Origin: Vibrio sp. UBA2441
Lineage (GTDB): Bacteria > Pseudomonadota > Gammaproteobacteria > Enterobacterales > Vibrionaceae
Length of the DNA stretch: 64,000 bases
NCBI GenBank assembly: GCA_002342685.1
Contig: DDQN01000059.1
Span: forward strand, 22,992 to 86,991
Reading direction: 5' to 3'
Positions within the stretch are counted from its first letter, which is position 1. Each line of letters opens with the position of its first letter. Shown in pieces: positions 48,312-57,035 of this stretch. Made by a program: the position numbers and the translations under genes. Under the pieces are notes generated by a model, which saw only the letters and a program-made list of their open reading frames with translations, did not search any database and had not been told where the DNA came from.

Positions 48312-49071
48312 AGATCGAAAACATCATAAAAAGAATGAATAATGACTGATGCTATCATATTGCTTGCTATGTGATTAGTAGAAAATCCCATAACAACCTA
48401 ATCTAATAGACAAAATTGAAAAGGACTTACCATTCCTTGAGTTATCTTTCTTGAACTGAACTCGTTAATGAAGCTCTGAGTCTGCCGTATGAGCTCAGTT
48501 GGGTATAATGATCTGAGTCTTATACTTTGAAGTTACTTGGGCATATAACTGATGCGTGTCAGTTCCTGTCTCTTTTTGTTCGAATGGAATTTTTATTGTA
48601 AATAAAGCTGGAGTGGGGCGAGTATTATAACTTAATTGTACTTTTTTCTATTCTAGTATTCATATTCTAAATTGATTTTGTCATTATATTAACTTTGGTA
48701 ATTTGTTTCATAGGGCAGAGTTTACCATTCATATCATAGATACAGAATATTAGTTTGTTAGAAATAGAAAAATGAGGATATCCTACTGAATAAGCATCAA
48801 AAAACAGACCGTCCATTCTATTAATATTCTTTAATAAGTTTTAATATTATTTATTTAAAATTAATATTTCTTATTATTTGGTATTTTGTATTGATCTTCT
48901 GTTTATTTTGCTTCTTATATCTTGTTTCAAAGTGAAACTTTTTAATGTTAGATCGCAAAAAAATCTTTTGTAATAAAAGTGTCATTTATTATTTTGATCT
49001 ATAACACTTTTGGATTACCTGTAATGGAGTAGTGTATTTACGTGTTTATTTTTTGTGGGTATCCAACAAAA
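48312..49071. promoter_or_regulatory. Long AT-rich region before torC
   Basis: This 760-bp gap lies between the PilZ gene (minus) and torC. It is very AT-rich, particularly 48640-49000. Two TTCATAT decamers (GTATTCATAT at 48656, CCATTCATAT at 48725) resemble the TorR box core. No open frame of coding character is seen. Confidence 0.5.
48656..48734 (+). promoter_or_regulatory. Candidate TorR-box decamers upstream of torC
   Basis: GTATTCATAT (48656-48665) and CCATTCATAT (48725-48734) share the TTCATAT core of the E. coli TorR decamer CTGTTCATAT, and a weaker TTTCATAG lies at 48706-48713. They lie about 340-415 bases before the torC start, farther than usual, and torR/torS are not in the window. 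Confidence 0.3.
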
Positions 49072-50166
49072 ATGTCAATTAAAAAATATTTTGTACTGTT
49101 TATCGCCATTTTAGGGATGTTGATTGGCTGGTTGACTTTAGGTGGTAGTGCGGCCGTCATGCACTTTACTTCGAGTACTGAGTTCTGTATTTCATGCCAC
49201 ACTATGGAGTTACCGTACGAGGAATATCAGGGCTCGAAACACTTTAGCAACGCTAAAGGGATACGTGCTGAGTGCGCAGATTGCCATATTCCGACTGATC
49301 CTATTGATTATGTCATTACTAAGATCAGAGCATCTAAAGATATCTATCATGAATTCGTGACAGGAAAGATTGATAGCGAAGAAAAGTATGAAGATCATCG
49401 CATGGCCATGGCTGAAACTGTCTGGGCTCAGATGCGGGAAAATGACTCTGCAACCTGCCGTTCTTGCCATAGCTTTGATGCTATGGATACCTACGAGCAA
49501 TCTGAAAATTCTGCCAAAATGCATGAGTTTGGTCGAGAAAATAATCAAACTTGTATCGACTGTCATAAAGGTGTCGCTCATTTTGCCCCAGAAGCGGAAC
49601 TGGATAGTGAAGCATATAATCGTTTGATTGAGCTGACAAAAGAGACCAAAGCTGAGAGTCAGAAAGTTTATCCTATCGATACCATTTCAATGGGGGAGTT
49701 GGGTTCAATTAATCCAACCGTTGAATTGTCTGTCATATCCAGCGAAAACGGTAACCGTCTAGTGAGCTTATCTGGCTTTCAGATGAAAGGAGCCGAGAAA
49801 GTGTTGTATATGGGTAAAGGTCAACGAGCCATCATTGCAATATTAACTGAACCGGGCCAAGCCGCATTGGTTACCGGAGACTATGAGGAAGATGACTATG
49901 GCAATTTCTGGCGCAGTGCTGAACTGAAAGCCACGATTGACTCTCCTGTTCTTGACTCATTAGAGCCTCTTTGGTCCTACGCCGAAGAATTGGACAACGT
50001 ATATTGCGCAACATGCCATTCAACGATTGCGGCTAATCACTTTACTGTAAATGCCTGGGGGCCGGTGGCTAAAGGCATGGGTGAAAGAACCGACATTACT
50101 GAACTCAATCTCGAAATATTAACAAAATTCTTCCAGAACCACGCTAAAGATGTGGCTGGCCATTAA
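49072..50166 (+). CDS. torC: Pentaheme c-type cytochrome, TorC/TorY type
   Basis: This 364-residue membrane-anchored cytochrome has an N-terminal helix (about 6-30) and NapC/NirT-type heme sites CISCH (39-43), CADCH (68-72), CRSCH (129-133) and CIDCH (161-165). A fifth site, CATCH (312-316), lies in a C-terminal domain, which is the TorC layout. It carries electrons from menaquinol to the periplasmic reductase encoded next. The ATG at 49072 gives a proper membrane anchor; the longer GTG start at 49042 would add ten residues before it. The ribosome site is weak. torA follows 15 bases later. Confidence 0.9.
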   Translation: MSIKKYFVLFIAILGMLIGWLTLGGSAAVMHFTSSTEFCISCHTMELPYEEYQGSKHFSNAKGIRAECADCHIPTDPIDYVITKIRASKDIYHEFVTGKIDSEEKYEDHRMAMAETVWAQMRENDSATCRSCHSFDAMDTYEQSENSAKMHEFGRENNQTCIDCHKGVAHFAPEAELDSEAYNRLIELTKETKAESQKVYPIDTISMGELGSINPTVELSVISSENGNRLVSLSGFQMKGAEKVLYMGKGQRAIIAILTEPGQAALVTGDYEEDDYGNFWRSAELKATIDSPVLDSLEPLWSYAEELDNVYCATCHSTIAANHFTVNAWGPVAKGMGERTDITELNLEILTKFFQNHAKDVAGH

Positions 50167-50181
50167 CGAAGGAAACAAACT

Positions 50182-52626
50182 ATGAATAATATTACCCGTC
50201 GAGGATTCCTTAAGGGAACCGGTATTGCTACAGGTGCACTAGTTGTCACAAGTGTTGTTCCTATGCCAGCATTAGCCAAAAAGAAAGGCTCAGGCATATT
50301 AACTGCTGGTCGCATGGGAGCGATGATTGCTGAAGTAAAAGATGGAAAACTAATTTCGACGAAAGGTGCACTGGCTAAAACAGTACCAAACAGCTTACAA
50401 ACAACAGGACCTGATCAGGTTCATACTCAGGCGCGGATAAAGTACCCAATGGTTCGTAAAGGGTACCTGGACAACCCTCTTGCGCCAAAGGGGAAGCGTG
50501 GCGACGACGATTATGTTCGTGTTACCTGGGATGAAGCCTACAAGCTCATTCATGAGCAGCATTTGCGAATCCGTACAGACAATGGCAATGATTCTATATT
50601 TGCTGGCTCTTATGGCTGGCGTTCAAGTGGCGTTTTACATAAAGCGCAGACACTTTTGCAACGTTATATGAGTATGGCTGGTGGTTATTCAGGGCATTTA
50701 GGTGACTACTCAACTGGTGCTTCTCAGGTAATCATGCCGCACGTCATGGGTTCGATTGAAGTTTACGAACAGCAAACCACTCACCCAATGATTCTTGAAA
50801 ATAGTGATGTAGTTGTACTTTGGGGTATGAACCCGCTGAACACACTAAAGATTGCCTGGTCATCGACTGATGAAACAGGTATAGAGTTTTTTCATCAGCT
50901 TAAAAAATCAGGCAAAACCATCATCGCTATTGATCCAATGCGTTCAGAGACTATTGAATTTTTTGGTGATAATGCACAATGGATTGCTCCAAACCCAATG
51001 ACAGATGTTGCATTAATGATGGGTGTTGCCCATTCATTGGTGGCAAATAATAAGCATGACACTGATTTCTTAGGCAAATACACAACAGGTTACGATAAGT
51101 TTGAAGCTTATCTTCTTGGTAAAGAAGATGGTGTTGAGAAAACACCGGCTTGGGCAGAGAAGATTACTGGCGTTCCTGCAAAACAAATTGAGATTCTTGC
51201 TGATATCTTTAGCAAAAACAGAACCATGTTGATGAGTGGTTGGGGTGTTCAGCGTCAACAATTTGGTGAGCAACGTCACTGGATGTTAGCTACACTCGCG
51301 TCGATGTTAGGTCAAATTGGTTTACCTGGCGGTGGCTTTGGTCTTTCATATCATTACTCAAATGGCGGTAACCCTACGCGTGATGCAGGTGTATTACCGG
51401 CAATTTCTTCCTCTATCGGCGGTGGTTCCTCTGCGGGTAATGACTGGGCAGTGTCTGGTGCACTAAACAGTTTCCCTGTAGCTAGAATTGTCGAAGCGCT
51501 GGAAAATCCAGGTAAGAAATATCAACATAACGGTAGTGAGCTAACTTTCCCTGATATTAAGATGATTTGGTGGGCTGGTGGCGGTAACTTCACTCATCAC
51601 CAAGATACAAACCGTCTGATCTCAGCATGGCAAAAACCTGAGTTGGTTGTTATTTCTGAAATATACTGGACTGCTGCTGCAAAACACGCTGATATCGTAT
51701 TGCCAATCACGACGTCATTTGAACGCAATGACATGACAATGACCGGCGACTATAGTAACCAACACTTAATACCAATGAAGCAAGTAGTGAAGCCTCAATT
51801 TGAAGCGCGAAATGATTTTGATGTCTTTGCTGATATGGCTGAAATGATTAAAGCGGGTGGTCGAGAAGTCTTCACCGAAGGCAAGTCTGAAATGGACTGG
51901 TTGAAGGGCTTCTACGATGCAGCGCAAAAAGGCGGTCGTTCGGCACGTGTTCGTATGCCGAAATTTGGAAAGTTCTGGGATGACAATGAACTTATTGAAA
52001 TGAAATTCAATAAGAAGGCGGCTAAGTTTGTTCGCCATGAAGCATTCCGTAAAGATCCAATTATGAATCCACTAGGAACGCCAAGTGGAAAAATTGAGAT
52101 TTTCTCTAAAACAATTGAAGGTTATAAGCTGGAAGATTGCCCGGCACACCCTACTTGGCTTGAGCCAACAGAGTGGACTGGAAGTGCTAAAAAAGGCGAA
52201 CTACAGTTAATGTGCGCGCATGCAGCACATCGTCTGCATAGCCAGTTTAACTACGCTAAACTTCGTGAAGAGTATGCAATTGCTAACCGTGAACCTATCA
52301 CTATTAACATTGAAGATGCGAAAGCTCACGGAATTAAATCGGGTGATCTTGTACGTGCATTCAATGACCGTGGTCAGGTTCTTGTTGGTGCATTAGTGAC
52401 GGATGGAATTAAGCAAGGTTCGGTATGTATTCATGAAGGTGCATGGCCAGATCTAGACCCTAAGACCGGGCTGTGTAAGAACGGAGGTACAAACGTACTA
52501 ACCAGTGATATTCCATCATCACGTTTAGCTAATGGTTGTGCGGGTAACTCGGCTCTGGTTAAGATCGAGAAGTACACAGGGCCTGTTCTTGAACTGACGG
52601 CATTTACGCCACCTAAAAATGCTTAG
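50182..52626 (+). CDS. torA: Periplasmic TMAO reductase, molybdopterin enzyme
   Basis: This 814-residue protein starts with a twin-arginine export signal (NNITRRGFLKG, cleavage after PMPALA). It belongs to the DMSO/TMAO/biotin sulfoxide reductase group, with no N-terminal iron-sulfur Cys motif. The Mo-ligand serine is in YGWRSSG (Ser148/149). Conserved blocks are LLQRYMSMAGGYSGHLGDYSTGA and the late SQFNYAKLREEYAI. With the pentaheme partner it would respire TMAO or related N-/S-oxides. No TorD chaperone or TorRST sensor is nearby, so these must be elsewhere. GAAGGAAA lies before the ATG. Confidence 0.9.
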   Translation: MNNITRRGFLKGTGIATGALVVTSVVPMPALAKKKGSGILTAGRMGAMIAEVKDGKLISTKGALAKTVPNSLQTTGPDQVHTQARIKYPMVRKGYLDNPLAPKGKRGDDDYVRVTWDEAYKLIHEQHLRIRTDNGNDSIFAGSYGWRSSGVLHKAQTLLQRYMSMAGGYSGHLGDYSTGASQVIMPHVMGSIEVYEQQTTHPMILENSDVVVLWGMNPLNTLKIAWSSTDETGIEFFHQLKKSGKTIIAIDPMRSETIEFFGDNAQWIAPNPMTDVALMMGVAHSLVANNKHDTDFLGKYTTGYDKFEAYLLGKEDGVEKTPAWAEKITGVPAKQIEILADIFSKNRTMLMSGWGVQRQQFGEQRHWMLATLASMLGQIGLPGGGFGLSYHYSNGGNPTRDAGVLPAISSSIGGGSSAGNDWAVSGALNSFPVARIVEALENPGKKYQHNGSELTFPDIKMIWWAGGGNFTHHQDTNRLISAWQKPELVVISEIYWTAAAKHADIVLPITTSFERNDMTMTGDYSNQHLIPMKQVVKPQFEARNDFDVFADMAEMIKAGGREVFTEGKSEMDWLKGFYDAAQKGGRSARVRMPKFGKFWDDNELIEMKFNKKAAKFVRHEAFRKDPIMNPLGTPSGKIEIFSKTIEGYKLEDCPAHPTWLEPTEWTGSAKKGELQLMCAHAAHRLHSQFNYAKLREEYAIANREPITINIEDAKAHGIKSGDLVRAFNDRGQVLVGALVTDGIKQGSVCIHEGAWPDLDPKTGLCKNGGTNVLTSDIPSSRLANGCAGNSALVKIEKYTGPVLELTAFTPPKNA

Positions 52627-52659
52627 TAAGTAACTAAGTCATGAACTAGGTTAGAAAAT

Positions 52660-52694
52660 GATTACGTGTAACTGCTGTTTGGTTGCACGTAATC
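52660..52694. terminator. Terminator after torA
   Basis: GATTACGTG / CACGTAATC form a 9-bp stem extended by AAC/GTT, followed on the plus strand by TTTTAAT. It lies between convergent torA and the chemoreceptor gene, and may serve both. Confidence 0.8.
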
Positions 52695-52753
52695 TTTTAA
52701 TACTAAGGACCTATGAGTTGCAAAATACTTTTTCTGGGCTCATTAAATAAATA

Positions 52754-54160
52754 TTAAACAGTTAACCCTTTCATCAAGCCTTCCAACTCCGTCGTTTGTT
52801 GGTTGAGATGCTGAATTTCGCTGGCAGATTTTGTCACCATATCCGCTACTTTTAACGATTGGCTACGAACCAGTTCAACATCGGTCGCTATATTATCTGA
52901 AACGACGCCTTGTTCTTCTGCTGCCGCTGCAATTTCAGTGCTTCGGTCTGCAATGTATTGATTCTTTTCAGAGATTTGACGAATGTCTAGGATTACTGAG
53001 TTCATCATATCTTCACTGGCTTGCGCATTGCTGACCGTGTGCTGGGTTATCTTTAGTAAGCACTGGCTATTATTTTTTAGCTCTTCAATCAACTGCTGAA
53101 TCTCGACGGTGGCACTTTGAGTTCGGCCTGCCAATGTCCTAACTTCATCCGCTACGACTGCAAAACCACGACCCTGCTCACCCGCACGAGCGGCTTCAAT
53201 TGCTGCATTCAGTGCAAGTAAATTGGTTTGTTCAGAGATGGCATTTATGGTCGTTACCATATCATTGATCTTAACAGCGTTGCTGTCCAAGCTCGTTACT
53301 GCCTCGGCGGCTGAGTTTATCTCCGTACTTAGCTGGTTGATAGAACTTAGCGTATTGGTTACCTGCTCAAGGCCCTGATTTGATACTTGAGTCGCTTCAT
53401 GGGTTTGACCTGACGTATCTTGTGCGTGGCTGGCAACCTCACGGATAGAATGGACCATTTGCTGGGTAGCACTCAACAGAGAATCCATACTATCTTGCTG
53501 CTGGTTAGCTAACTGTTCGTTGTCATTACTGCGTTGCTGTAATTCAGTGCTGATACTTTGAATAAGCGCGATTGCTTCTTGAGTTGCCTTGACCAATCTA
53601 TGTTCACGTTCAGATACTTGATCGATGGTTTGAGCCAACAAGTTAAATTCATTCCTCGCCGGAGCATAATTAATACGAGACGCCAGATCGCCATCGGCTA
53701 AACGTTTTAATGCCATATAAACGTCAAACATAGCGCCACCCATGAAGGTCATAATGTAGTAGAGGCAAAGAATTATAAATACACAAGCGGTGATGACAAT
53801 AGCCGCTTGAGTGCCGGTTATCTCTGAAATTAAACTCGGTTGCTCTGTGGTAGTGAGGTTATAGTTGGCATTTGGCACCTGAGTAGTATTAGCGCTTTGG
53901 ATACCTATCTGAAAATTACTCTTTTGCAGAACAAGTTTAACTTCCTCTCTGCTTAAATCAGACTTTGTGATTAACGCTGCAATGGTTTCGCGCTCTTGTA
54001 GCAACAAACGATTTTGCTGGCTTTCGGCCGCATTCATTAGGGTCATGGAGACAATGATGATAGCAAGTAGAGGGGCGAAGAATAGGACTAAAAAATTTTC
54101 CTGTATTTTAACGTTAACAAGATATTGATCTATCCAGCGAAATGCGACTTTTTTCATCAT
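52754..54160 (-). CDS. Methyl-accepting chemotaxis protein
   Basis: This 468-residue protein has two membrane spans (about 24-43 and 118-142) with only about 75 periplasmic residues between them, so the ligand domain is small. A HAMP segment follows (MALKRLADGDLASRIN). The signalling domain then shows the conserved hairpin tip QTNLLALNAAIEAARAGEQGRGFAVVADEVRTLA near 310-345. It signals to CheA/CheW. The ligand is unknown; the neighbouring torA gene might suggest electron-acceptor taxis, but that is only a guess. Confidence 0.93.
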   Translation of the reverse strand: MMKKVAFRWIDQYLVNVKIQENFLVLFFAPLLAIIIVSMTLMNAAESQQNRLLLQERETIAALITKSDLSREEVKLVLQKSNFQIGIQSANTTQVPNANYNLTTTEQPSLISEITGTQAAIVITACVFIILCLYYIMTFMGGAMFDVYMALKRLADGDLASRINYAPARNEFNLLAQTIDQVSEREHRLVKATQEAIALIQSISTELQQRSNDNEQLANQQQDSMDSLLSATQQMVHSIREVASHAQDTSGQTHEATQVSNQGLEQVTNTLSSINQLSTEINSAAEAVTSLDSNAVKINDMVTTINAISEQTNLLALNAAIEAARAGEQGRGFAVVADEVRTLAGRTQSATVEIQQLIEELKNNSQCLLKITQHTVSNAQASEDMMNSVILDIRQISEKNQYIADRSTEIAAAAEEQGVVSDNIATDVELVRSQSLKVADMVTKSASEIQHLNQQTTELEGLMKGLTV

Positions 54161-54515
54161 TCGATCCTAGGGTTGGCAATTTTACAAAACCGCGCATTGT
54201 AGTAAAAATCAGGTCTGAGAGATAGAGGCGGTGTTAAACAACGGTGATTTATGGGAATAGAATCAATAGATCAAGTGAATGAGTTAACACGAATAGACTA
54301 TTTACAGTTTCATTGTCAATTGTGTACATAGGTCAAAGACAGCGGCTCGAATTAAGCGGTTTAATTTCACCTCATAAAATCATTATCAACATTATTTGGT
54401 TATCTGACTTTTCGATACGCTCTTATGTCTTTATCTTAGACTCGAAAATTAAAAATCCAGTCACACGAACATGACTGGATTTTGGAAAAGCAGATTGAAA
54501 CTAAGAAAGCGAAAG
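54161..54515. other. Gap between the chemoreceptor and the nnrS operon, with a strong terminator
   Basis: This 355-bp gap contains the promoter for the chemoreceptor gene (leftward) and the nnrS operon terminator near 54452-54483. No other gene or repeat was recognised. Confidence 0.5.
54452..54483 (-). terminator. Strong terminator for the nsrR-nnrS-Cys protein operon
   Basis: AAAATCCAGTCA / TGACTGGATTTT is a 12-bp perfect stem with an 8-base loop. Read on the minus strand it is followed by TTAATTTT. It lies 33 bases beyond the 26-residue gene, marking that gene as the last of the operon. Confidence 0.85.
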
Positions 54516-54596
54516 TTATTCTTCAGTCTCTTTTTGTTCTTCTTCTTTCTTTTTGTCTTCTGGCTCGCTTCCACCACATTGACCGCAACAGCTCAT
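54516..54596 (-). CDS. 26-residue CCxxC small protein in the NO-response operon
   Basis: This short frame starts at 54596 with GGAG 6 bases upstream and ends at 54516. The protein begins MSCCGQCGG and continues with an acidic/lysine tail of about 15 residues. The CCxxC cluster could bind a metal or be a thiol target for NO. It is encoded 83 bases after nnrS on the same strand, before a strong terminator, so it is probably part of the NsrR-controlled operon. Too short for standard gene callers, it may be unannotated. I do not recognise a named family. Confidence 0.65.
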   Translation of the reverse strand: MSCCGQCGGSEPEDKKKEEEQKETEE

Positions 54597-54679
54597 AATA
54601 TTCTCCATTTGTTTCAAGTAAGTTTGTAAACATCTTAAGGTGTGTTTAGTACCTATAAATTTAAGTAATTTGGTTCATT

Positions 54680-55873
54680 TTAATTGGCTTTGCGCTTTAT
54701 CAATATAGGGAAATAAAGCGCGACAAAACAGCCAAATCCCAGCGCCCAAAATGCAACCGCTAACGTTAGTACGTGAGTGTAATTATCGAACCAGTAGATC
54801 CCAAATACACGGATAATAAAGGCTAGAATTATCGCAGCAAACGCAAAGCTCATTGTGTTTCCAACCACAATCATTCGCCCGGTATGGCCTAGTGATACTC
54901 GTGAAATCATCGCTAATATCATAGTTGCCATACCACCAACGGTTAGGGTATGAACTGCCTGACTGTGGCTTACTAGAGTAGTGATTTCTGATAATCCATA
55001 CATTAATAGTCCAATTGCGATACACCAGTAACTAATATGTAGAGACCAGACCAATGGGGTTTTAAAAGTGACCCATATTTTCCATCTGAATACACGTACT
55101 GTGTGTACAGCACTGGCAAAAAAGAAAATACTTGCGACTAAAACTGAAGGAAGTTCGATAAAACCAGCGCCAGTGATTACGGCTGCTAAAATACTAATAA
55201 CGGACAGTTTTTCTAAAACGGGTATGGCATTAACTCGTGGTGTACGTGTACCGTTTGCCGTAAACATAGGGAATACACGTCCTCCCATAAGGCACATAAC
55301 TAAAGTGACGAGTAACGACATAAATGTACTGGCGCTATTCATTAATGCAAAATCGTTGGTTGCAACACTGTAGTGGGCGAGGGTGTTGCTGAATGCCATC
55401 ACCAATAAAATAGGAATAAACATCAGGTTGCGCCACAGTTTTACTTTAATAATTGGGTAGGCTAATGCCACTGCGGCCAAAGGTAAAAAGGCCAAATCAA
55501 TTGCTGCGATTAAAAACTGTGGTAACTGACCAGGAAAGAAAAACGCGATTCGTGCACCAAGCCAGACAAGTACCAAGGCGAGTAATGCACCACCATTTAA
55601 CCCACGTACGCCACTCCAGTTCTGTACTGCGGTTAATAAAAACCCTACGATAATAGCGGCGACAAATCCGAATAACATTTCATGCATATGCCACCAAAGG
55701 CTACCACCGTATAAATTAACAGTAATACTTCCACCTAAGACACCGTTCCAAACCAGCAGACTAATGATGCTAAAAATAGCGCCTAGTAAAAAGAAAGGAC
55801 GGAAAGCAAATTCTAAAAAGGGCAACGATTTATCAGTTATTGCATTATTGCTTGGGTCTGAAATTTTGATCAT
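54680..55873 (-). CDS. nnrS: NnrS-family heme/copper membrane protein
   Basis: This 397-residue protein has about 12 hydrophobic spans and NnrS-type features: the FAFRPFFLLGAIFS entry, GGSLWWHMHEMLFGF with a His pair for metal, MGGRVFPMFTANGTRTPR and HTLTVGGMATMILAMISRVSLGHTGR. NnrS helps cells cope with NO stress and is a known NsrR target in Vibrio. It follows nsrR by about 50 bases on the same strand, so one transcript is likely. Confidence 0.93.
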   Translation of the reverse strand: MIKISDPSNNAITDKSLPFLEFAFRPFFLLGAIFSIISLLVWNGVLGGSITVNLYGGSLWWHMHEMLFGFVAAIIVGFLLTAVQNWSGVRGLNGGALLALVLVWLGARIAFFFPGQLPQFLIAAIDLAFLPLAAVALAYPIIKVKLWRNLMFIPILLVMAFSNTLAHYSVATNDFALMNSASTFMSLLVTLVMCLMGGRVFPMFTANGTRTPRVNAIPVLEKLSVISILAAVITGAGFIELPSVLVASIFFFASAVHTVRVFRWKIWVTFKTPLVWSLHISYWCIAIGLLMYGLSEITTLVSHSQAVHTLTVGGMATMILAMISRVSLGHTGRMIVVGNTMSFAFAAIILAFIIRVFGIYWFDNYTHVLTLAVAFWALGFGCFVALYFPILIKRKAN

Positions 55874-55922
55874 GCTGAGAGTCCAATTGTTCGGTTATTC
55901 ATTATTTAACAGGTTACTGTAG

Positions 55923-56375
55923 TTAACTTATTTCTGACGATTTAATTGCCAATAATTCGCTTAACTGGTTTTTTCTATGTATACCAAGCAAATCTTCAAG
56001 TGTGTATGCGTCTAAAGACTTGAAAAAGCTCTCTTGGGCTTCTGCAAAAATTCTTTTGAGTTGACAGCTTGGAGTGATAACACATTGATTTTCTTCACCA
56101 AAGCACTCGACCAATTTACTTTTGTTTTCTATATCTCGGACCAAACGACCGATATTAATTTCATTGGCTGGACGGTCTAATCTAATACCACCGTTTTTGC
56201 CTCTAATCGCTAAAAGGTAACCTTGCAGGTTAAGCTGTTGCACAATTTTCATCAGATGATTTTTAGAAATACCGTAACTTTTTGCAATGTCACTGATCGT
56301 ACTTAGCTGTTCATCATTGGTTGCTAAGTAAATCAAAACTCGTAGTGAGTAATCGGTATATCGAGTGATGTGCAT
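55923..56375 (-). CDS. nsrR: NO-sensing repressor NsrR (Rrf2 family)
   Basis: This 150-residue Rrf2-family winged-helix protein carries an iron-sulfur site with Cys91, Cys98 and Cys104 in ECFGEENQCVITPSCQL. The DNA-reading region is YGISKNHLMKIVQQL and RGKNGGIRL. NO destroys the cluster and lifts repression. I chose the ATG at 56375, because AGGTG lies 5 bases upstream and MHITRYTDYSLRVL aligns with the usual NsrR start; the longer frame from 56393 has no site. A matching operator lies just upstream, indicating autoregulation. Confidence 0.92.
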   Translation of the reverse strand: MHITRYTDYSLRVLIYLATNDEQLSTISDIAKSYGISKNHLMKIVQQLNLQGYLLAIRGKNGGIRLDRPANEINIGRLVRDIENKSKLVECFGEENQCVITPSCQLKRIFAEAQESFFKSLDAYTLEDLLGIHRKNQLSELLAIKSSEIS

Positions 56376-56398
56376 CCAAACACCTGACGTCATTCTTA

Positions 56399-56421
56399 AA
56401 GATGCATCTATTTTACATCTT
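56399..56421. promoter_or_regulatory. NsrR operator before nsrR-nnrS
   Basis: AAGATGCATCT, one base, TTTTACATCTT is an 11-1-11 inverted repeat with AAGATGyA at both ends, fitting the known NsrR site. It lies 24 bases before the nsrR start. Confidence 0.8.
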
Positions 56422-56792
56422 TAAGGGGGGCTGTAAATTACTTTATACAAAATAATCTTTTTAAGACTCGGATATTCTTTATATATCATTGTTTATTTTA
56501 GTTATTATTGATAATGAATATATTTGCCACTACTCATCTCCTCTGAGGCAATTTAACAGTTGATGCATTTAACGGAAGAGTCCGGCAGGGAATTTGATAC
56601 ACAGATTAAACGGAAAGTAACTATTGATACGCGATCAATAAGTTACTTAGCTAATGAAAGTATTGCCTAATTCGATATTAATTCTGTAATTAACATACTT
56701 TTTCGTAATTTAATTACGAGATTGTGTTGACGAACGTCACGCTTTGTAGCACTATTTGTATCAACCCAACAGAAAAAAGAAGAGAAAATCTT
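56422..56792. promoter_or_regulatory. Promoter region of the 58-residue protein gene
   Basis: This 371-bp region lies between nsrR and the small gene. It holds a perfect palindrome at 56703-56719 (TCGTAATTTAATTACGA) and a 5-2-5 palindrome TGACG-AA-CGTCA at 56728-56739, which overlaps a -35-like TTGACG with a CACTAT 17 bases further. No further gene was seen. Confidence 0.5.
56703..56719. promoter_or_regulatory. Perfect 17-bp palindrome before the small membrane-protein gene
   Basis: TCGTAATT-T-AATTACGA lies just upstream of the likely -35 (TTGACG, 56727-56732). Its placement fits an operator or activator site. The protein that would bind it is unknown. Confidence 0.5.
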
Positions 56793-56975
56793 ATGAGTTC
56801 ATCTTTAATGGCACAATTTGACATCCCGGCAGGAAATAAAACTTTCGTGGTAGGCAAAGAGCTAGTGGCAAAAACTGGCATTGTATTAAACGAACTAGCT
56901 TCAGTAGTAGCGAAAAACGTTGTTACGTCGACAATAGTTGTTGTATTAACACTTACTTGGTTCGGCTAATTGCTC
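56793..56975 (+). CDS. Small (about 58-residue) membrane-associated protein, unknown function
   Basis: The ATG at 56793 has AGAAGAG 9-14 bases upstream and opens a frame of about 58 residues to the stop near 56969. An N-terminal polar part (MAQFDIPAGNKTFVVGKEL) leads to one hydrophobic segment at the C-terminus (VVTSTIVVVLTLTWFG). It looks like a single-span membrane microprotein with the N-terminus in the cytoplasm. I recognise no family. A longer frame from 56724 overlaps the promoter-like palindromes and is less likely. It stands alone between nsrR and the aldehyde dehydrogenase. Confidence 0.6.
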
Positions 56976-57035
56976 ATATCCATTCAATTCTATTTAATCA
57001 GATAGTGAGCAACATATCCGACAAGGGTAAGTAAA

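Noticed and set aside
49042..49071. GTG start for torC ten codons upstream
   Set aside because: It has no better ribosome site and would place a polar, Cys-containing stretch before the membrane anchor.
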